Positions 11,401 to 25,050 of a stretch of 64,000 nucleotides of DNA are shown here, in pieces. A program made the position numbers and the translations under genes. The DNA is taken from assembly GCF_910591885.1 (NCBI RefSeq), contig NW_025963551.1, positions 1,116,001 through 1,180,000 of the forward strand, written 5' to 3'. Below the pieces are notes generated by a model, which saw only the letters and a list, made by a program, of their open reading frames with translations, did no database searches and was not told where the DNA came from. Numbering within the stretch: the first letter of the stretch is position 1; every line of letters begins with the position of its first letter. This DNA is from Bombus terrestris (Eukaryota > Arthropoda > Insecta > Hymenoptera > Apidae).

Positions 11401-12831
11401 AGGTGTGCCACAATCCAACGGTTTGGCACATGGGGACATTGAAATATTCGCACCAGCCCTAGGAGCCGGAGGTCTTTATCGAATTGCCTACTGCAAAAGT
11501 TTTGAGTTTATCAATAGTTTCACATAAATAGTACTATTTCCACATAGTAAAGTGCAATGTGATGTCCGAAATGGCTGACAAAATTAGGTAATAACACGAA
11601 ATATATGCAAGGCAATATAAGTTACATGTATAGCTTGGAAATTGTGATCGTTGCTCGCTCGCTCCGCTCGCTCGTAAAAAATCTAGTCCAACCTCACAAC
11701 CGATCCGACACGTTCCCAAACTTGAAATAAGTCGCCTCCTCATTGAATGACGAACGCAAGAGGGATTGTTTTTAGGTTAGGCTATAGTTTTCGAGCGAGC
11801 ACGGCGAGCGAGAGACGCGTAAAGGTGTGTCACAATCCAACGGTTTGGCACATGGGGACATTGAAATATTCGCACCAGCTCGAGGATCCGGAAATCTTTA
11901 TCCTATTGCCTACTGACTAAAGTTTACAGTTTATCAATGGTTTCACATAAATAGTACTATTTCCACATAGTAAAGTGCAATGTGATGTCCGAAATGGCTG
12001 ACAAAATTAGGTAATAACACGACATATATGCAAGGCAATATAAGGTATATGTATAGCTTGGAAATTGTGATCGTTTTTCGCTCGCTCCGCTCGCTCGAAA
12101 AACTCTAGTCCAACCTCGCAACCGTTCCCACACGCTCCCAAATTAGAAATAAGTCGCCTCCTTATCGAATAACGAACGCGAGAAGGATTGGTTTTAGGTT
12201 AGGCTACAGTTTTCGAGCGAGAACGGCGAGCGATGGACACGTAAAGGTGTGTCACAATCCAACGGTTTGGCACATGGGGACATTGAAATATTCGCACCAG
12301 CCCGAGGATCCGGAAGTCTTTACCCTATTGCCTACTGGCAAATGTTTTCAGTTTATCAATAGTTTCACATATATAGTACTATTTCCACATAGTAATGTGC
12401 AATGTGATGTCAGAAATGCCTGACAAAATTGGGTAATAACACGAAATATATGCAAGGCTATATAAGGTATATATATAGCTTGGAAATTGTGATCGTTGCT
12501 CGCTCGCTCCGCTCGCTCGTAAAAATCTAGTCCAATCTCACATCCGATCCGACATATTCTCAAATTTGAAATAAGTCGCCTCCACATCGAATGACGAACG
12601 CAAGAGGGATGGTTTTAGGTTAGGCTATAGATTTCGAGCAAGCACAGCGAGCGAGGGACGCGTAAAGGTGTGCCACAATCCAACGGTTTGGCACATGGGG
12701 ACATTGAAATATTCGCACCAGCCCTAGGAGCCAGAAGTCTTTATCCTATTGCCTACTGACAAAAGTTTTCAGTTTATCAATAGTTCCACATAAATTGTAC
12801 TATTTCCACATAGTAAAGTGCAATGTGATGT
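5486..12831 (+). repeat. Mixed satellite units, about 17 copies
   Basis: No short-period higher-order repeat was recognised inside this stretch, but most of it is the 5' copy of a segment that reappears at 17311-22969 (offset 11825, then 11403, then 10138). It holds three unit subtypes in mixed order: those with CGAAAAACTCTAG after the left arm, those with CGTAAAAATTTAG, and those with GGCTATATAAGG/TATATATA. A unit with an inserted CAAG lies at 9933-9936. No non-satellite sequence is present. Confidence 0.85.
9933..9936 (+). repeat. 4-nt CAAG insertion subtype
   Basis: The unit reads ATATAAGGCAAGTATATG where others read ATATAAGGTATATG, and also has GGAAATTGTATCG (one G missing). The same insertion is at 21336-21339, 30161-30164, 32699-32702 and 37740-37743, always with TTACGTATT upstream. 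It marks one unit lineage and is useful for tracing higher-order relations. Confidence 0.85.
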
Positions 12832-14944
12832 CCGAAATGGCTGACAAAATTAGGTAATAACACGAAATATATGCAAGGCAATATAAGGTATATGTATAGC
12901 TTGGAAATTGTATCGTTGCTCGCTCGCTCCGCTCGCTCGAAAAACTCTAGTCCAACCTCACAACCGTTCCGACACGCTCCCAAATTAGAAATAAGTCGCC
13001 TCCTTATCGAATAACGCACGCGAGAAGGATTGGTTTTAGTTTAGGCTACAGTTTTCGAGCGAGAACGGCGAGCGAGGGACGCGTAAAGGTGTGTCACAAT
13101 CCAACGGTTTGGCACATGGTTGACATTGGAATATTCGCACCAGCCCGAGGAGCCGGAAATCTTTATCCTATTGCCTACTGACTAAAGTTTACAGTTTATC
13201 AATGGTTTCACATATATAGTACTATTTCCACATAGTAAAGTGCAATGTGATGTCCGAAATGGCTGACAAAATTAGGTAATAACACGAAATATATGCAAGG
13301 CAATATAAGTTACATGTATAGCTTGGAAATTGTGATCGTTGCTCGCTCGCTCCGCTCGCTCGTAAAAAATCTAGTCCAACCTCACAACCGATCCGACACG
13401 TTCCCAAACTTGAAATAAGTCGCCTCCTCATTGAATGACGAACGCAAGAGGGATTGTTTTTAGGTTAGGCTATAGTTTTCGAGCGAGCACGGCGAGCGAG
13501 AGACGCGTAAAGGTGTGTCACAATCCAACGGTTTGGCACATGGGGACATTGAAATATTCGCACCAGCTCGAGGATCCGGAAATCTTTATCCTATTGCCTA
13601 CAGACTAAAGTTTACAGTTTATCAATGGTTTCACATAAATAGTACTATTTCCACATAGTAAAGTGCAATGTGATGTCCGAAATGGCTGACAAAATTAGGT
13701 AATAACACGACATATATGCAAGGCAATATAAGGTATATGTATAGCTTGGAAATTGTGATCGTTTTTCGCTCGCTCCGCTCGCTCGAAAAACTCTAGTCCA
13801 ACCTCGCAACCGTTCCCACACGCTCCCAAATTAGAAATAAGTCGCCTCCTTATCGAATAACGAACGCGAGAAGGATTGGTTTTAGGTTAGGCTACAGTTT
13901 TCGAGCGAGAACGGCGAGCGATGGACACGTAAAGGTGTGTCACAATCCAACGGTTTGGCACATGGGGACATTGGAATATTCGCACCAGCCCGAGGAGCCG
14001 GACATCTTTATACTATTGCATACTGACAAAAGTTTTCAATTTATCAATGGTTTCACATAAATAGTACTATTTCCACATAGTAAAGTGCAATGTGATGTCA
14101 GAAATGTCTGACAAAATTGGGTAATAACACGAAATATATGCAAGGCAATATAAAGTATATGTATAGCTTGGAAATTGTGATCGTTACTCGCTCGCTCCGC
14201 TCGCTCGTAAAAATTTAGTCCAATCTCACATCCGATCCGACACGTTCGCAAATTTGAAATAAGTCGCCTCCACAGCGAATGACGAACGCAAGAGGGATTG
14301 GTTTTATGTTAGGCTATAGTTCTTGAGCGAGCACAGCGAGCGAGGGACGCGTAAAGGTGTGCCACAATCCAACAGGTTTGGCACATGGGGACATTGAAAT
14401 ACTCGCACCAACCCGAAGAGCTGGAAGTCTTTATCGAATTGCCTACTGACAAAAGTTTACAGTTTATCAATAGTTTCACATAAATAGTACTATTTCCACA
14501 TAGTACAGTGCAACATGAGGTCCGAAATCGCTGACAAAATTACGTAATAACACGACATATATGCAAGGCAATATAAGGTATATGTATAGCTTGGAAATTG
14601 TGATCGTTGTGCGCTCGCTGCGCTCGCTCGTAAAAATCTAGTCCAACCTCACAACTGTTCCGACACGTTACCAAATTTGAAATAAGTCGCCTCCACATCG
14701 AATGACGAACGCAAGAGGGATTGGTTTTAGGTTGGGCTATAGTTTTCTAGCGAGAACGGCAGGCGATGGACACGTAGAGGTGTGTCACAATCCAACGGTT
14801 TGGCACATGGTTGACATTGGAATATTCGCACCAGCCCGAGGAGCCGGAAATCTTTATACTATTGCATACTGACAAAAGTTTTCAATTTATCAATGGTTTC
14901 ACATAAATAGTACTATTTCCAGATAGTAAAGTGCAATGTGATGT
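12832..14944 (+). repeat. Second 5-mer higher-order repeat (2113 bp), copy 1
   Basis: Matches 14945-17057 at an offset of 2113 bp. A small patch at 14459-14472 differs from the partner copy at three positions (TTTACAG..AATAG versus TTTTGAG..AATGG), while the flanks on both sides agree. Confidence 0.85.
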
Positions 14945-17057
14945 CCGAAATGGCTGACAAAATTAGGTAATAACACGAAATATATGCAAGGCAATATAAG
15001 GTATATGTATAGCTTGGAAATTGTATCGTTGCTCGCTCGCTCCGCTCGCTCGAAAAACTCTAGTCCAACCTCACAACCGTTCCGACACGCTCCCAAATTA
15101 GAAATAAGTCGCCTCCTTATCGAATAACGCACGCGAGAAGGATTGGTTTTAGTTTAGGCTACAGTTTTCGAGCGAGAACGGCGAGCGAGGGACGCGTAAA
15201 GGTGTGTCACAATCCAACGGTTTGGCACATGGTTGACATTGGAATATTCGCACCAGCCCGAGGAGCCGGAAATCTTTATCCTATTGCCTACTGACTAAAG
15301 TTTACAGTTTATCAATGGTTTCACATATATAGTACTATTTCCACATAGTAAAGTGCAATGTGATGTCCGAAATGGCTGACAAAATTAGGTAATAACACGA
15401 AATATATGCAAGGCAATATAAGTTACATGTATAGCTTGGAAATTGTGATCGTTGCTCGCTCGCTCCGCTCGCTCGTAAAAAATCTAGTCCAACCTCACAA
15501 CCGATCCGACACGTTCCCAAACTTGAAATAAGTCGCCTCCTCATTGAATGACGAACGCAAGAGGGATTGTTTTTAGGTTAGGCTATAGTTTTCGAGCGAG
15601 CACGGCGAGCGAGAGACGCGTAAAGGTGTGTCACAATCCAACGGTTTGGCACATGGGGACATTGAAACATTCGCACCAGCTCGAGGATCCGGAAATCTTT
15701 ATCCTATTGCCTACAGACTAAAGTTTACAGTTTATCAATGGTTTCACATAAATAGTACTATTTCCACATGGTAAAGTGCAATGTCATGTCCGAAATGGCT
15801 GACAAAATTAGGTAATAACACGACATATATGCAAGGCAATATAAGGTATATGTATAGCTTGGAAATTGTGATCGTTTTTCGCTCGCTCCGCTCGCTCGAA
15901 AAACTCTAGTCCAACCTCGCAACCGTTCCCACACGCTCCCAAATTAGAAATAAGTCGCCTCCTTATCGAATAACGAACGCGAGAAGGATTGGTTTTAGGT
16001 TAGGCTACAGTTTTCGAGCGAGAACGGCGAGCGATGGACACGTAAAGGTGTGTCACAATCCAACGGTTTGGCACATGGGGACATTGGAATATTCGCACCA
16101 GCCCGAGGAGCCGGACATCTTTATACTATTGCATACTGACAAAAGTTTTCAATTTATCAATGGTTTCACATAAATAGTACTATTTCCACATAGTAAAGTG
16201 CAATGTGATGTCAGAAATGTCTGACAAAATTGGGTAATAACACGAAATATATGCAAGGCAATATAAAGTATATGTATAGCTTGGAAATTGTGATCGTTAC
16301 TCGCTCGCTCCGCTCGCTCGTAAAAATTTAGTCCAATCTCACATCCGATCCGACACGTTCGCAAATTTGAAATAAGTCGCCTCCACAGCGAATGACGAAC
16401 GCAAGAGGGATTGGTTTTATGTTAGGCTATAGTTCTTGAGCGAGCACAGCGAGCGAGGGACGCGTAAAGGTGTGCCACAATCCAACAGGTTTGGCACATG
16501 GGGACATTGAAATACTCGCACCAACCCGAAGAGCTGGAAGTCTTTATCGAATTGCCTACTGACAAAAGTTTTGAGTTTATCAATGGTTTCACATAAATAG
16601 TACTATTTCCACATAGTACAGTGCAACATGAGGTCCGAAATCGCTGACAAAATTACGTAATAACACGACATATATGCAAGGCAATATAAGGTATATGTAT
16701 AGCTTGGAAATTGTGATCGTTGTGCGCTCGCTGCGCTCGCTCGTAAAAATCTAGTCCAACCTCACAACTGTTCCGACACGTTACCAAATTTGAAATAAGT
16801 CGCCTCCACATCGAATGACGAACGCAAGAGGGATTGGTTTTAGGTTGGGCTATAGTTTTCTAGCGAGAACGGCAGGCGATGGACACGTAGAGGTGTGTCA
16901 CAATCCAACGGTTTGGCACATGGTTGACATTGGAATATTCGCACCAGCCCGAGGAGCCGGAAATCTTTATACTATTGCATACTGACAAAAGTTTTCAATT
17001 TATCAATGGTTTCACATAAATAGTACTATTTCCAGATAGTAAAGTGCAATGTGATGT
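14945..17057 (+). repeat. Second 5-mer higher-order repeat (2113 bp), copy 2
   Basis: Partner of 12832-14944. Both copies contain the same hybrid junction CATGGGGACATTGGAATATT (near 13968 and 16081), joining a GGGGACATTG unit to a GACATTGGAATATT unit. The junction therefore arose before the duplication. A few substitutions separate the copies, for example GAAATATTCG versus GAAACATTCG near 15665. Confidence 0.85.
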
Positions 17058-20000
17058 CCGAAATGGCTGATAAAATTAGGTAATAACACGAAATATATGC
17101 AAGGCAATACAAGTTACATGTATAGATTGGAAATTGTGATCGTTGATCGCTCGCTCCGCTCGCTCGTAAAAAATCTAGTCCAACCTCACAACCGATCCGA
17201 CACGTTCCCAAACTTGTAATAAGTCGCCTCCTCATTGAATGACGAACGCAAGAGGGATTGTTTTTAGGTTAGGCTGTAGTTTTCGAGCGAGCACGGCGAG
17301 CGAGAGACGGGTAAAGGTGTGTCACAATCCAACCGTTTGGCACATGGTGACATTGAATTATTCGCACCAGCCCGAGGATCCGGAAGGCTTTATCGAATTG
17401 CCTGCTGACTAAAGTTTACAGTTTATAAATAGTTTCACATAAATAGTACTATTTCCACATAGTACAGTGCAACATGAGGTCCGAAGTCGCTGTCAAAATT
17501 ACGTATTATCACGACATATATGCAAGGCAATATAAGGTATATGTATAGCTTGGAAATTGTGATCGTTGTTCGCTCGTTCCGCTCGCTCGAAAAACTCTAG
17601 TCCAACCTCGCAACCGTTCCGACACGCTCCCAAATTAGGAATAAGTCGCCTCCTTATCGAATAACGCACGCGAGAAGGATTGGTTTTAGTTTAGGCTACA
17701 GTTTTCGAACGAGAACGGCGAGCGAGGGACGCGTAAAGGTGTGTCACAATCAAACGGTTTGGCACATGGTTGACATTGGAATATTCGCACCAGCCCGAGG
17801 AGCCGGAAGTCTTTATCCTATTGCCTACTGACTAAAGTTTACAGTTTATCAATGGTTTCACATAAATAGTACTATTTCCACATAGTAAAGTGCAATGTGA
17901 TGTCCGAAAAGGCTGACAAAATTAGGTAATAACACGAAATATATGCAAGGCAATATAAGTTACATGTATAGCTTGGAAATTGTGATCGTTGCTCGCTCGC
18001 TCCGCTCGCTCGTAAAAATCTAGTCCAACCTCACAACCGTTCCGAGACGCTCCCAAATTAGGAATAAGTCGCCTCCTTATCGAATAACGCACGCGAGAAG
18101 GATTGGTTTTAGTTTAGGCTACAGTTTTCGAACGAGAACGGCGAGCGAGGGACGCGTAAAGGTGTGTCACAATCCAACGGTTTGGCACATGGTTGACATT
18201 GGAATATTCGCACCAGCCCGAGGAGCCGGAAGTCTTTATCCTATTGCCTACTGACTAAAGCTTACAGTTTATCAATGGTTTCACATAAATAGTACTATTT
18301 CCACATAGTAAAGTGCAATGTGATGTCCGAAATGGCTGACAAAATTAGGTAATAACACGAAATATATGCAAGGCAATATAAGTTACATGTATAGCTTGGA
18401 AATTGTGATCGTAGTTCGCTCGCTCCGCTCGCTCGAAAAACTCTAGTCCAATCTCGCAACCGTTCCGACACGCTCCCAAATTAGAAATAAGTCGCCTCCT
18501 TATCGAATAACGAACGCGAGAAGGATTGGTTTTAGGTTAGGCTACAGTTTTCGAGCGAGAACGGCGAGCGATGGACACGTAAAGGTGTGTCACAATCCAA
18601 CGGTTTGGCACATGGGGACATTGAAATATTCGCACCAGCCCGAGGATCCGGAAGTCTTTATCCTATTGCCTACTGGCAAATGTTTTCAGTTTATCAATAG
18701 TTTCACATATATCGTACTATTTCCACATAGTAAAGTGCAATGTGATGTCAGAAATGTCTGACAAAATTGGGTAATAACAAGAAATATATGCAAGGCTATA
18801 TAAGGTATATATATAGCTTGGAAATTGTGATCGTTGCTCGCTCGCTCCGCTCGCTCGCAAAAATTTAGTCCAATCTGACATCCGATCCGACACATTCGCA
18901 AATTTGAAATAAGTCGCCTCCACATCGAATGACGAACGCAAGAGGGATGGTTTTAGGTTAGGCTATAGTTTTTGAGCGAGCACAGCGAGCGAGGGACGCG
19001 TAAAGGTGTGTCACAATCCAACGGTTTGGCACATGGGGACATTGAAATATTCGCACCAGCCCGAGGATCCGGAAGGCTTTATCCTATTGCCTACTGACAA
19101 AAGTTTTCAGTTTATCAATAGTTTCACATAAATAGCAATATTTCCACATAGTACAGTGCAACATGGGGTCCGAAATCGCTGACAAAATTAGGTAATAACA
19201 CGACATATATGCAAGGCAATATAAGGTATATGTATAGCTTGGAAATTGTGATCGTAGTTCGCACGCTCCGCTCGCTCGAAAAACTCTAGTCCAATCTCGC
19301 AACCGTTCCGACACGCTCCCAAATTAGAAATAAGTCGCCTCCTTATCGAATAACGAACGCGAGAAGGATTGGTTTTAGGTTAGGCTACAGTTTTCGAGCG
19401 AGAACGGCGAGCGAGGGACGCGTAAAGGTGGGCCACAATCCAACGGTTTGGCACATGGGGACATTGAAATACTCGCACCAGCCCGAGGATCCGGAAGTCT
19501 TTATCCTATTGCCTACTGGCAAATGTTTTCAGTTTATCAATAGTTTCACATATATAGTACTATTTCCACATAGTAAAGTGCAATGTGATGTCAGAAATGT
19601 CTGACAAAATTGGGTAATAACACGAAATATATGCAAGGCTATATAAGGTATATATATAGCTTGGAAATTGTGATCGTTGCTCGCTCGCTCCGCTCGCTCG
19701 TAAAAATTTAGTCCAATCTGACATCCGATCCGACACATTCGCAAATTTGAAATAAGTCGCCTCCACATCGAATGACGAACGCAAGAGGGATGGTTTTAGG
19801 TTAGGCTATAGTTTTCGAGCGAGCACAGCGAGCGAGGGACGCGTAAAGGTGTGTCACAATCCAACGGTTTGGCACATGGGGACATTGAAATATTCGCACC
19901 AGACCGAGGATCCGGAAGGCTTTATCGAATTGCCTACTGGCAAATGTTTTCAGTTTATCAATAGTTTCACATATATAGTACTATTTCCACATAGTAAAGT

Positions 20001-23000
20001 GCAAAGTGATGTCAGAAATGTCTGACAAAATTGGGTAATAACACGAAATATATGCAAGGCAATATAAAGTATATATATAGCTTGGAAATTGTGATCGTTG
20101 TGCGCTCGCTCCGCTCGCTCGTAAAAATCTAGTCCAACCTCACAACTGTTCCGACACGTTACCAAATTTGAAATAAGTCGCCTCCACATCGAATGACGAA
20201 CGCAAGAGGGATTGGTTTTATGTTAGGCTATAGTTTTTGAGCGAGCACAGCGAGCGAGGGACGCGTAAAGGTGTGCCACAATCCAACGGTTTGGCACATG
20301 GGGACATTGAAATACTCGCACCAACCCGAGGAGCTGGAAGTCTTTATCCTATTGCCTACTGACAAAAGTTTTCAGTTTATCAATAGTTCCACATAAATAG
20401 TACTATTTCCACATAGTAAAGTGCAATGTGATGTCCGAAATGGCTGACAAAATTAGGTAATAACACGAAATATATGCAAGGCAATATAAGTTTCATGTAT
20501 AGCTTGGAAATTGTGATCGTTGCTCGCTCGCTCCGCTCGCTCGTAAAAATCTAGTCCAACCTCACAACCTTTCCGACACGCTCCCAAATTAGAAATAAGT
20601 CGCCTCCTTATAGAATAACGCACGCGAGAAGGATTGGTTTTAGTTTAGGCTACAGTTTTCGAGCGAGAACGGCGAGCAAGGAACGCGTAAAGGTGTGTCA
20701 TTATCCAACGGTTTGGCACATGGGGACATTGAAATATTCGCACCAGGCCGAGGAGCCGGAAGTCTTTATCCCATTGCCTACTGACAAAAGTTTAGAGTTT
20801 ATCAACAGTTTCACTTAAATAGTACTATTTCCACATAGTAAAGTGCAATGTGATGTCAGAAGTGCCTGACAAAATTACGTAATATCACGAAATATATGCA
20901 AGGCAATATGAGGTATATGTATAGTTTGGAAATTGTGATCGTTGCTCGCTCGCTCCGCTCGCTCGTAAAAATTTAGTCCAATCTCACACCCGATCCAACA
21001 CGTTCGCAAATTTGAAATAAGTCGCTTCCACATCGAATGACGAACGCAAGAGGGAGTGGTTTTTGGTTAGGCTGTTGTTTTCGAGCGAGCACAGCGAGCG
21101 AGGGACTCGTAAAGGTGTGTCTCAATCCAACGGTTTGGCACATGGGGACATTGAAATATTCGCACCAGACCGAGGATCCGGAAGGCTTTATCGAATTGCC
21201 TACTGACAAAAGTTTTGAGTTTATCAATGGTTTCACATAAATAGTACTATTTCCACATAGTACAGTGCAACATGAGGTCCGAAGTGGCTGACAAAATTAC
21301 GTATTAACACGACATATATGCAAGGCAATATAAGGCAAGTATATGTATAGCTTGGAAATTGTATCGTTGCTCGCTCGCTCCGCTCGCTCGAAAAACTCTA
21401 GTCCAACCTCACAACCGTTCCGACACGCTCCCAAATTAGAAATAAGCCGCCTCCTTATCGAATAACGCACGCGAGAAGGATTGGTTTTAGTTTAGGCTAC
21501 AGTTTTCGAGCGAGAACGGCGAGCGAGTGACGCGTAAAGGTGTGTCACAATCCAACGGTTTGGCACATGGTTGACATTGGAATATTCGCACCAGCCCGAG
21601 GAGCCGGAAATCTTTATCCTATTGCCTACTGACTAAAGTTTACAGTTTATCAATGGTTTCACATAAATAGTACTATTTCCACATAGTAAAGTGCAATGTG
21701 ATGTCCGAAATGGCTGACAAAATTAGGTAATAACACGAAATATATGCAAGGCAATATAAGTTACATGTATAGCTTGGAAATTGTGATCGTTGCTCGCTCG
21801 CTCCGCTCGCTCGTAAAAATCTAGTCCAACCTCACAACCGATCCGACACGTTCCCAAACTTGAAATAAGTCGCCTCCTCATTGAATGACGAACGCAAGAG
21901 GGATTGTTTTTAGGTTAGGCTATAGTTTTCGAGCGAGCACGGCGAGCGAGAGACGCGTAAAGGTGTGTCACAATCCAACGGTTTGGCACATGGGGACATT
22001 GAAATATTCGCACCAGCTCGAGGATCCGGAAATCTTTATCCTATTGCCTACTGACTAAAGTTTACAGTTTATCAATGGTTTCACATAAATAGTACTATTT
22101 CCACATAGTAAAGTGCAATGTGATGTCCGAAATGGCTGACAAAATTAGGTAATAACACGACATATATGCAAGGCAATATAAGGTATATGTATAGCTTGGA
22201 AATTGTGATCGTTTTTCGCTCGCTCCGCTCGCTCGAAAAACTCTAGTCCAACCTCGCAACCGTTCCCACACGCTCCCAAATTAGAAATAAGTCGCCTCCT
22301 TATCGAATAACGAACGCGAGAAGGATTGGTTTTAGGTTAGGCTACAGTTTTCGAGCGAGAACGGCGAGCGATGGACACGTAAAGGTGTGTCACAATCCAA
22401 CGGTTTGGCACATGGGGACATTGAAATATTCGCACCAGCCCGAGGATCCGGAAGTCTTTATCCTATTGCCTACTGGCAAATGTTTTCAGTTTATCAATAG
22501 TTTCACATATATAGTACTATTTCCACATAGTAATGTGCAATGTGATGTCAGAAATGCCTGACAAAATTGGGTAATAACACGAAATATATGCAAGGCTATA
22601 TAAGGTATATATATAGCTTGGAAATTGTGATCGTTGCTCGCTCGCTCCGCTCGCTCGTAAAAATCTAGTCCAATCTCACATCCGATCCGACATATTCTCA
22701 AATTTGAAATAAGTCGCCTCCACATCGAATGACGAACGCAAGAGGGATGGTTTTAGGTTAGGCTATAGATTTCGAGCAAGCACAGCGAGCGAGGGACGCG
22801 TAAAGGTGTGCCACAATCCAACGGTTTGGCACATGGGGACATTGAAATATTCGCACCAGCCCTAGGAGCCAGAAGTCTTTATCCTATTGCCTACTGACAA
22901 AAGTTTTCAGTTTATCAATAGTTCCACATAAATTGTACTATTTCCACATAGTAAAGTGCAATGTGATGTCCGAAATGGCTGACAAAATTAGGTAATAACA

Positions 23001-23942
23001 CGAAATATATGCAAGGCAATATAAGGTATATGTATAGCTTGGAAATTGTATCGTTGCTCGCTCGCTCCGCTCGCTCGAAAAACTCTAGTCCAACCTCACA
23101 ACCGTTCCGACACGCTCCCAAATTAGAAATAAGTCGCCTCCTTATCGAATAACGCACGCGAGAAGGATTGGTTTTAGTTTAGGCTACAGTTTTCGAGCGA
23201 GAACGGCGAGCGAGGGACGCGTAAAGGTGTGTCACAATCCAACGGTTTGGCACATGGTTGACATTGGAATATTCGCACCAGCCCGAGGAGCCGGAAATCT
23301 TTATCCTATTGCCTACTGACTAAAGTTTACAGTTTATCAATGGTTTCACATATATAGTACTATTTCCACATAGTAAAGTGCAATGTGATGTCCGAAATGG
23401 CTGACAAAATTAGGTAATAACACGAAATATATGCAAGGCAATATAAGTTACATGTATAGCTTGGAAATTGTGATCGTTGCTCGCTCGCTCCGCTCGCTCG
23501 TAAAAAATCTAGTCCAACCTCACAACCGATCCGACACGTTCCCAAACTTGAAATAAGTCGCCTCCTCATTGAATGACGAACGCAAGAGGGATTGTTTTTA
23601 GGTTAGGCTATAGTTTTCGAGCGAGCACGGCGAGCGAGAGACGCGTAAAGGTGTGTCACAATCCAACGGTTTGGCACATGGGGACATTGAAATATTCGCA
23701 CCAGCTCGAGGATCCGGAAATCTTTATCCTATTGCCTACAGACTAAAGTTTACAGTTTATCAATGGTTTCACATAAATAGTACTATTTCCACATAGTAAA
23801 GTGCAATGTGATGTCCGAAATGGCTGACAAAATTAGGTAATAACACGACATATATGCAAGGCAATATAAGGTATATGTATAGCTTGGAAATTGTGATCGT
23901 TTTTCGCTCGCTCCGCTCGCTCGAAAAACTCTAGTCCAACCT
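16081..23942 (+). repeat. Large segmental copy of 4256-13803, four units shorter
   Basis: The offset to the 5' copy is 11825 bp up to about 18986, then 11403 bp (one unit lost), then 10138 bp from about 21900 (three more units lost). The first loss maps to 18986-19010, where a GAGCGAGCACAGCGAG right arm is followed by GTGTCAC instead of GTGCCAC. The second lies between 21821 and 21907. The match ends where CCTCGCAACCGTTCCCAC (13803) is CCTCACAACCGTTCCGAC (23942). Substitutions between copies are sparse, e.g. CGCTCGTTCC near 17577 and GTGTCTCAATCC near 21121. Confidence 0.85.
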
Positions 23943-25050
23943 CACAACCGTTCCGACACGCTCCCAAATTAGAAATAAGTCGCCTCCTTATCGAATAACG
24001 CACGCGAGAAGGATTGGTATTAGTTTAGGCTACAGTTTTCGAGCGAGAACGGCGAGCGAGGGACGCGTAAAGGTGTGTCACAATCCAACGGTTTGGCACA
24101 TGGGGACATTGAAATATTCGCACCAGCCCGAGGAGCCGGAAGTCTTTATCCTATTGCCTACTGACGAAAGTTTAGAGTTTAACAATAGTTTCACTTAAAT
24201 AGTACTATTCCCACATAGTAAAGTGCAATGTGATGTCAGAAATGTCTAACAAAATTGGGTATTAACACGAAATATATGCAAGGCTATATGAGGTATATAT
24301 ATAGCTTGGAAATTGTGATCGTTGCTAGCTCGCTTCGCTCGCTCGTAAAAATTTAGTCCAATCTCACACCCGATCCGACACGTTCGCAAATTAGAAATAA
24401 GTCGCCTCCTTATCGAATAACGAACGCGAGAAGCATTGGTTTTAGGTTAGGCTACAGTTTTCGAGCGAGAACGGCGAGCGATGGACACGTAAAGGTGTGT
24501 CACAATCGAACGGTTTGGCACATGGGGACATTGAAATATTCGCACCAGCCCTAGGACCCGGAAGTCTTTATCCTATTGCCTACTGACGAAAGTTTTCAGT
24601 TTATCAATAGTTTCACATATATAGTACCATTCCCACATAGTAAAGTGCAATGTGATGTCAGAAATGTCTAACAAAATTGGGTATTAACACGAAATATATG
24701 CAAGGCTATATGAGGTATATATATAGCTTGGAAATTGTGATCGTTGCTAGCTCGCTTCGCTCGCTCGTAAAAATTTAGTCCAATCTCACATCCGATCCGA
24801 CACATTCGCAAATTTGAAATAAGTCGCCTCCACATCGAATGACGAACGCAAGAGGGATGGTTTTAGGTTAGGCTATAGATTTCGAGCAAGCACAGCGAGC
24901 GAGGGACGCGTAAAGGTGTGCCACAATCCAACGGTTTGGCACATGGGGACATTGAAATATTCGCACCAGCCCTAGGAGCCGGAAGTCTTTATCCTATGGC
25001 CTACTGACAAAAGTTTTCAGTTTATCAATAGTTCCACATAAAGAGTACTA
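23943..25050 (+). repeat. Mixed satellite units with GCTAGCTCGCTTCGC left arms
   Basis: Two to three units. Two successive units share a degenerate left arm, TGCTAGCTCGCTTCGCTCG (near 24323 and 24749), and a dyad with TCTAACA in place of TCTGACA, so both fold elements are weakened in the same units. The segment from about 24466 reappears near 26562-27150 (offset about 2096 bp). Confidence 0.8.
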
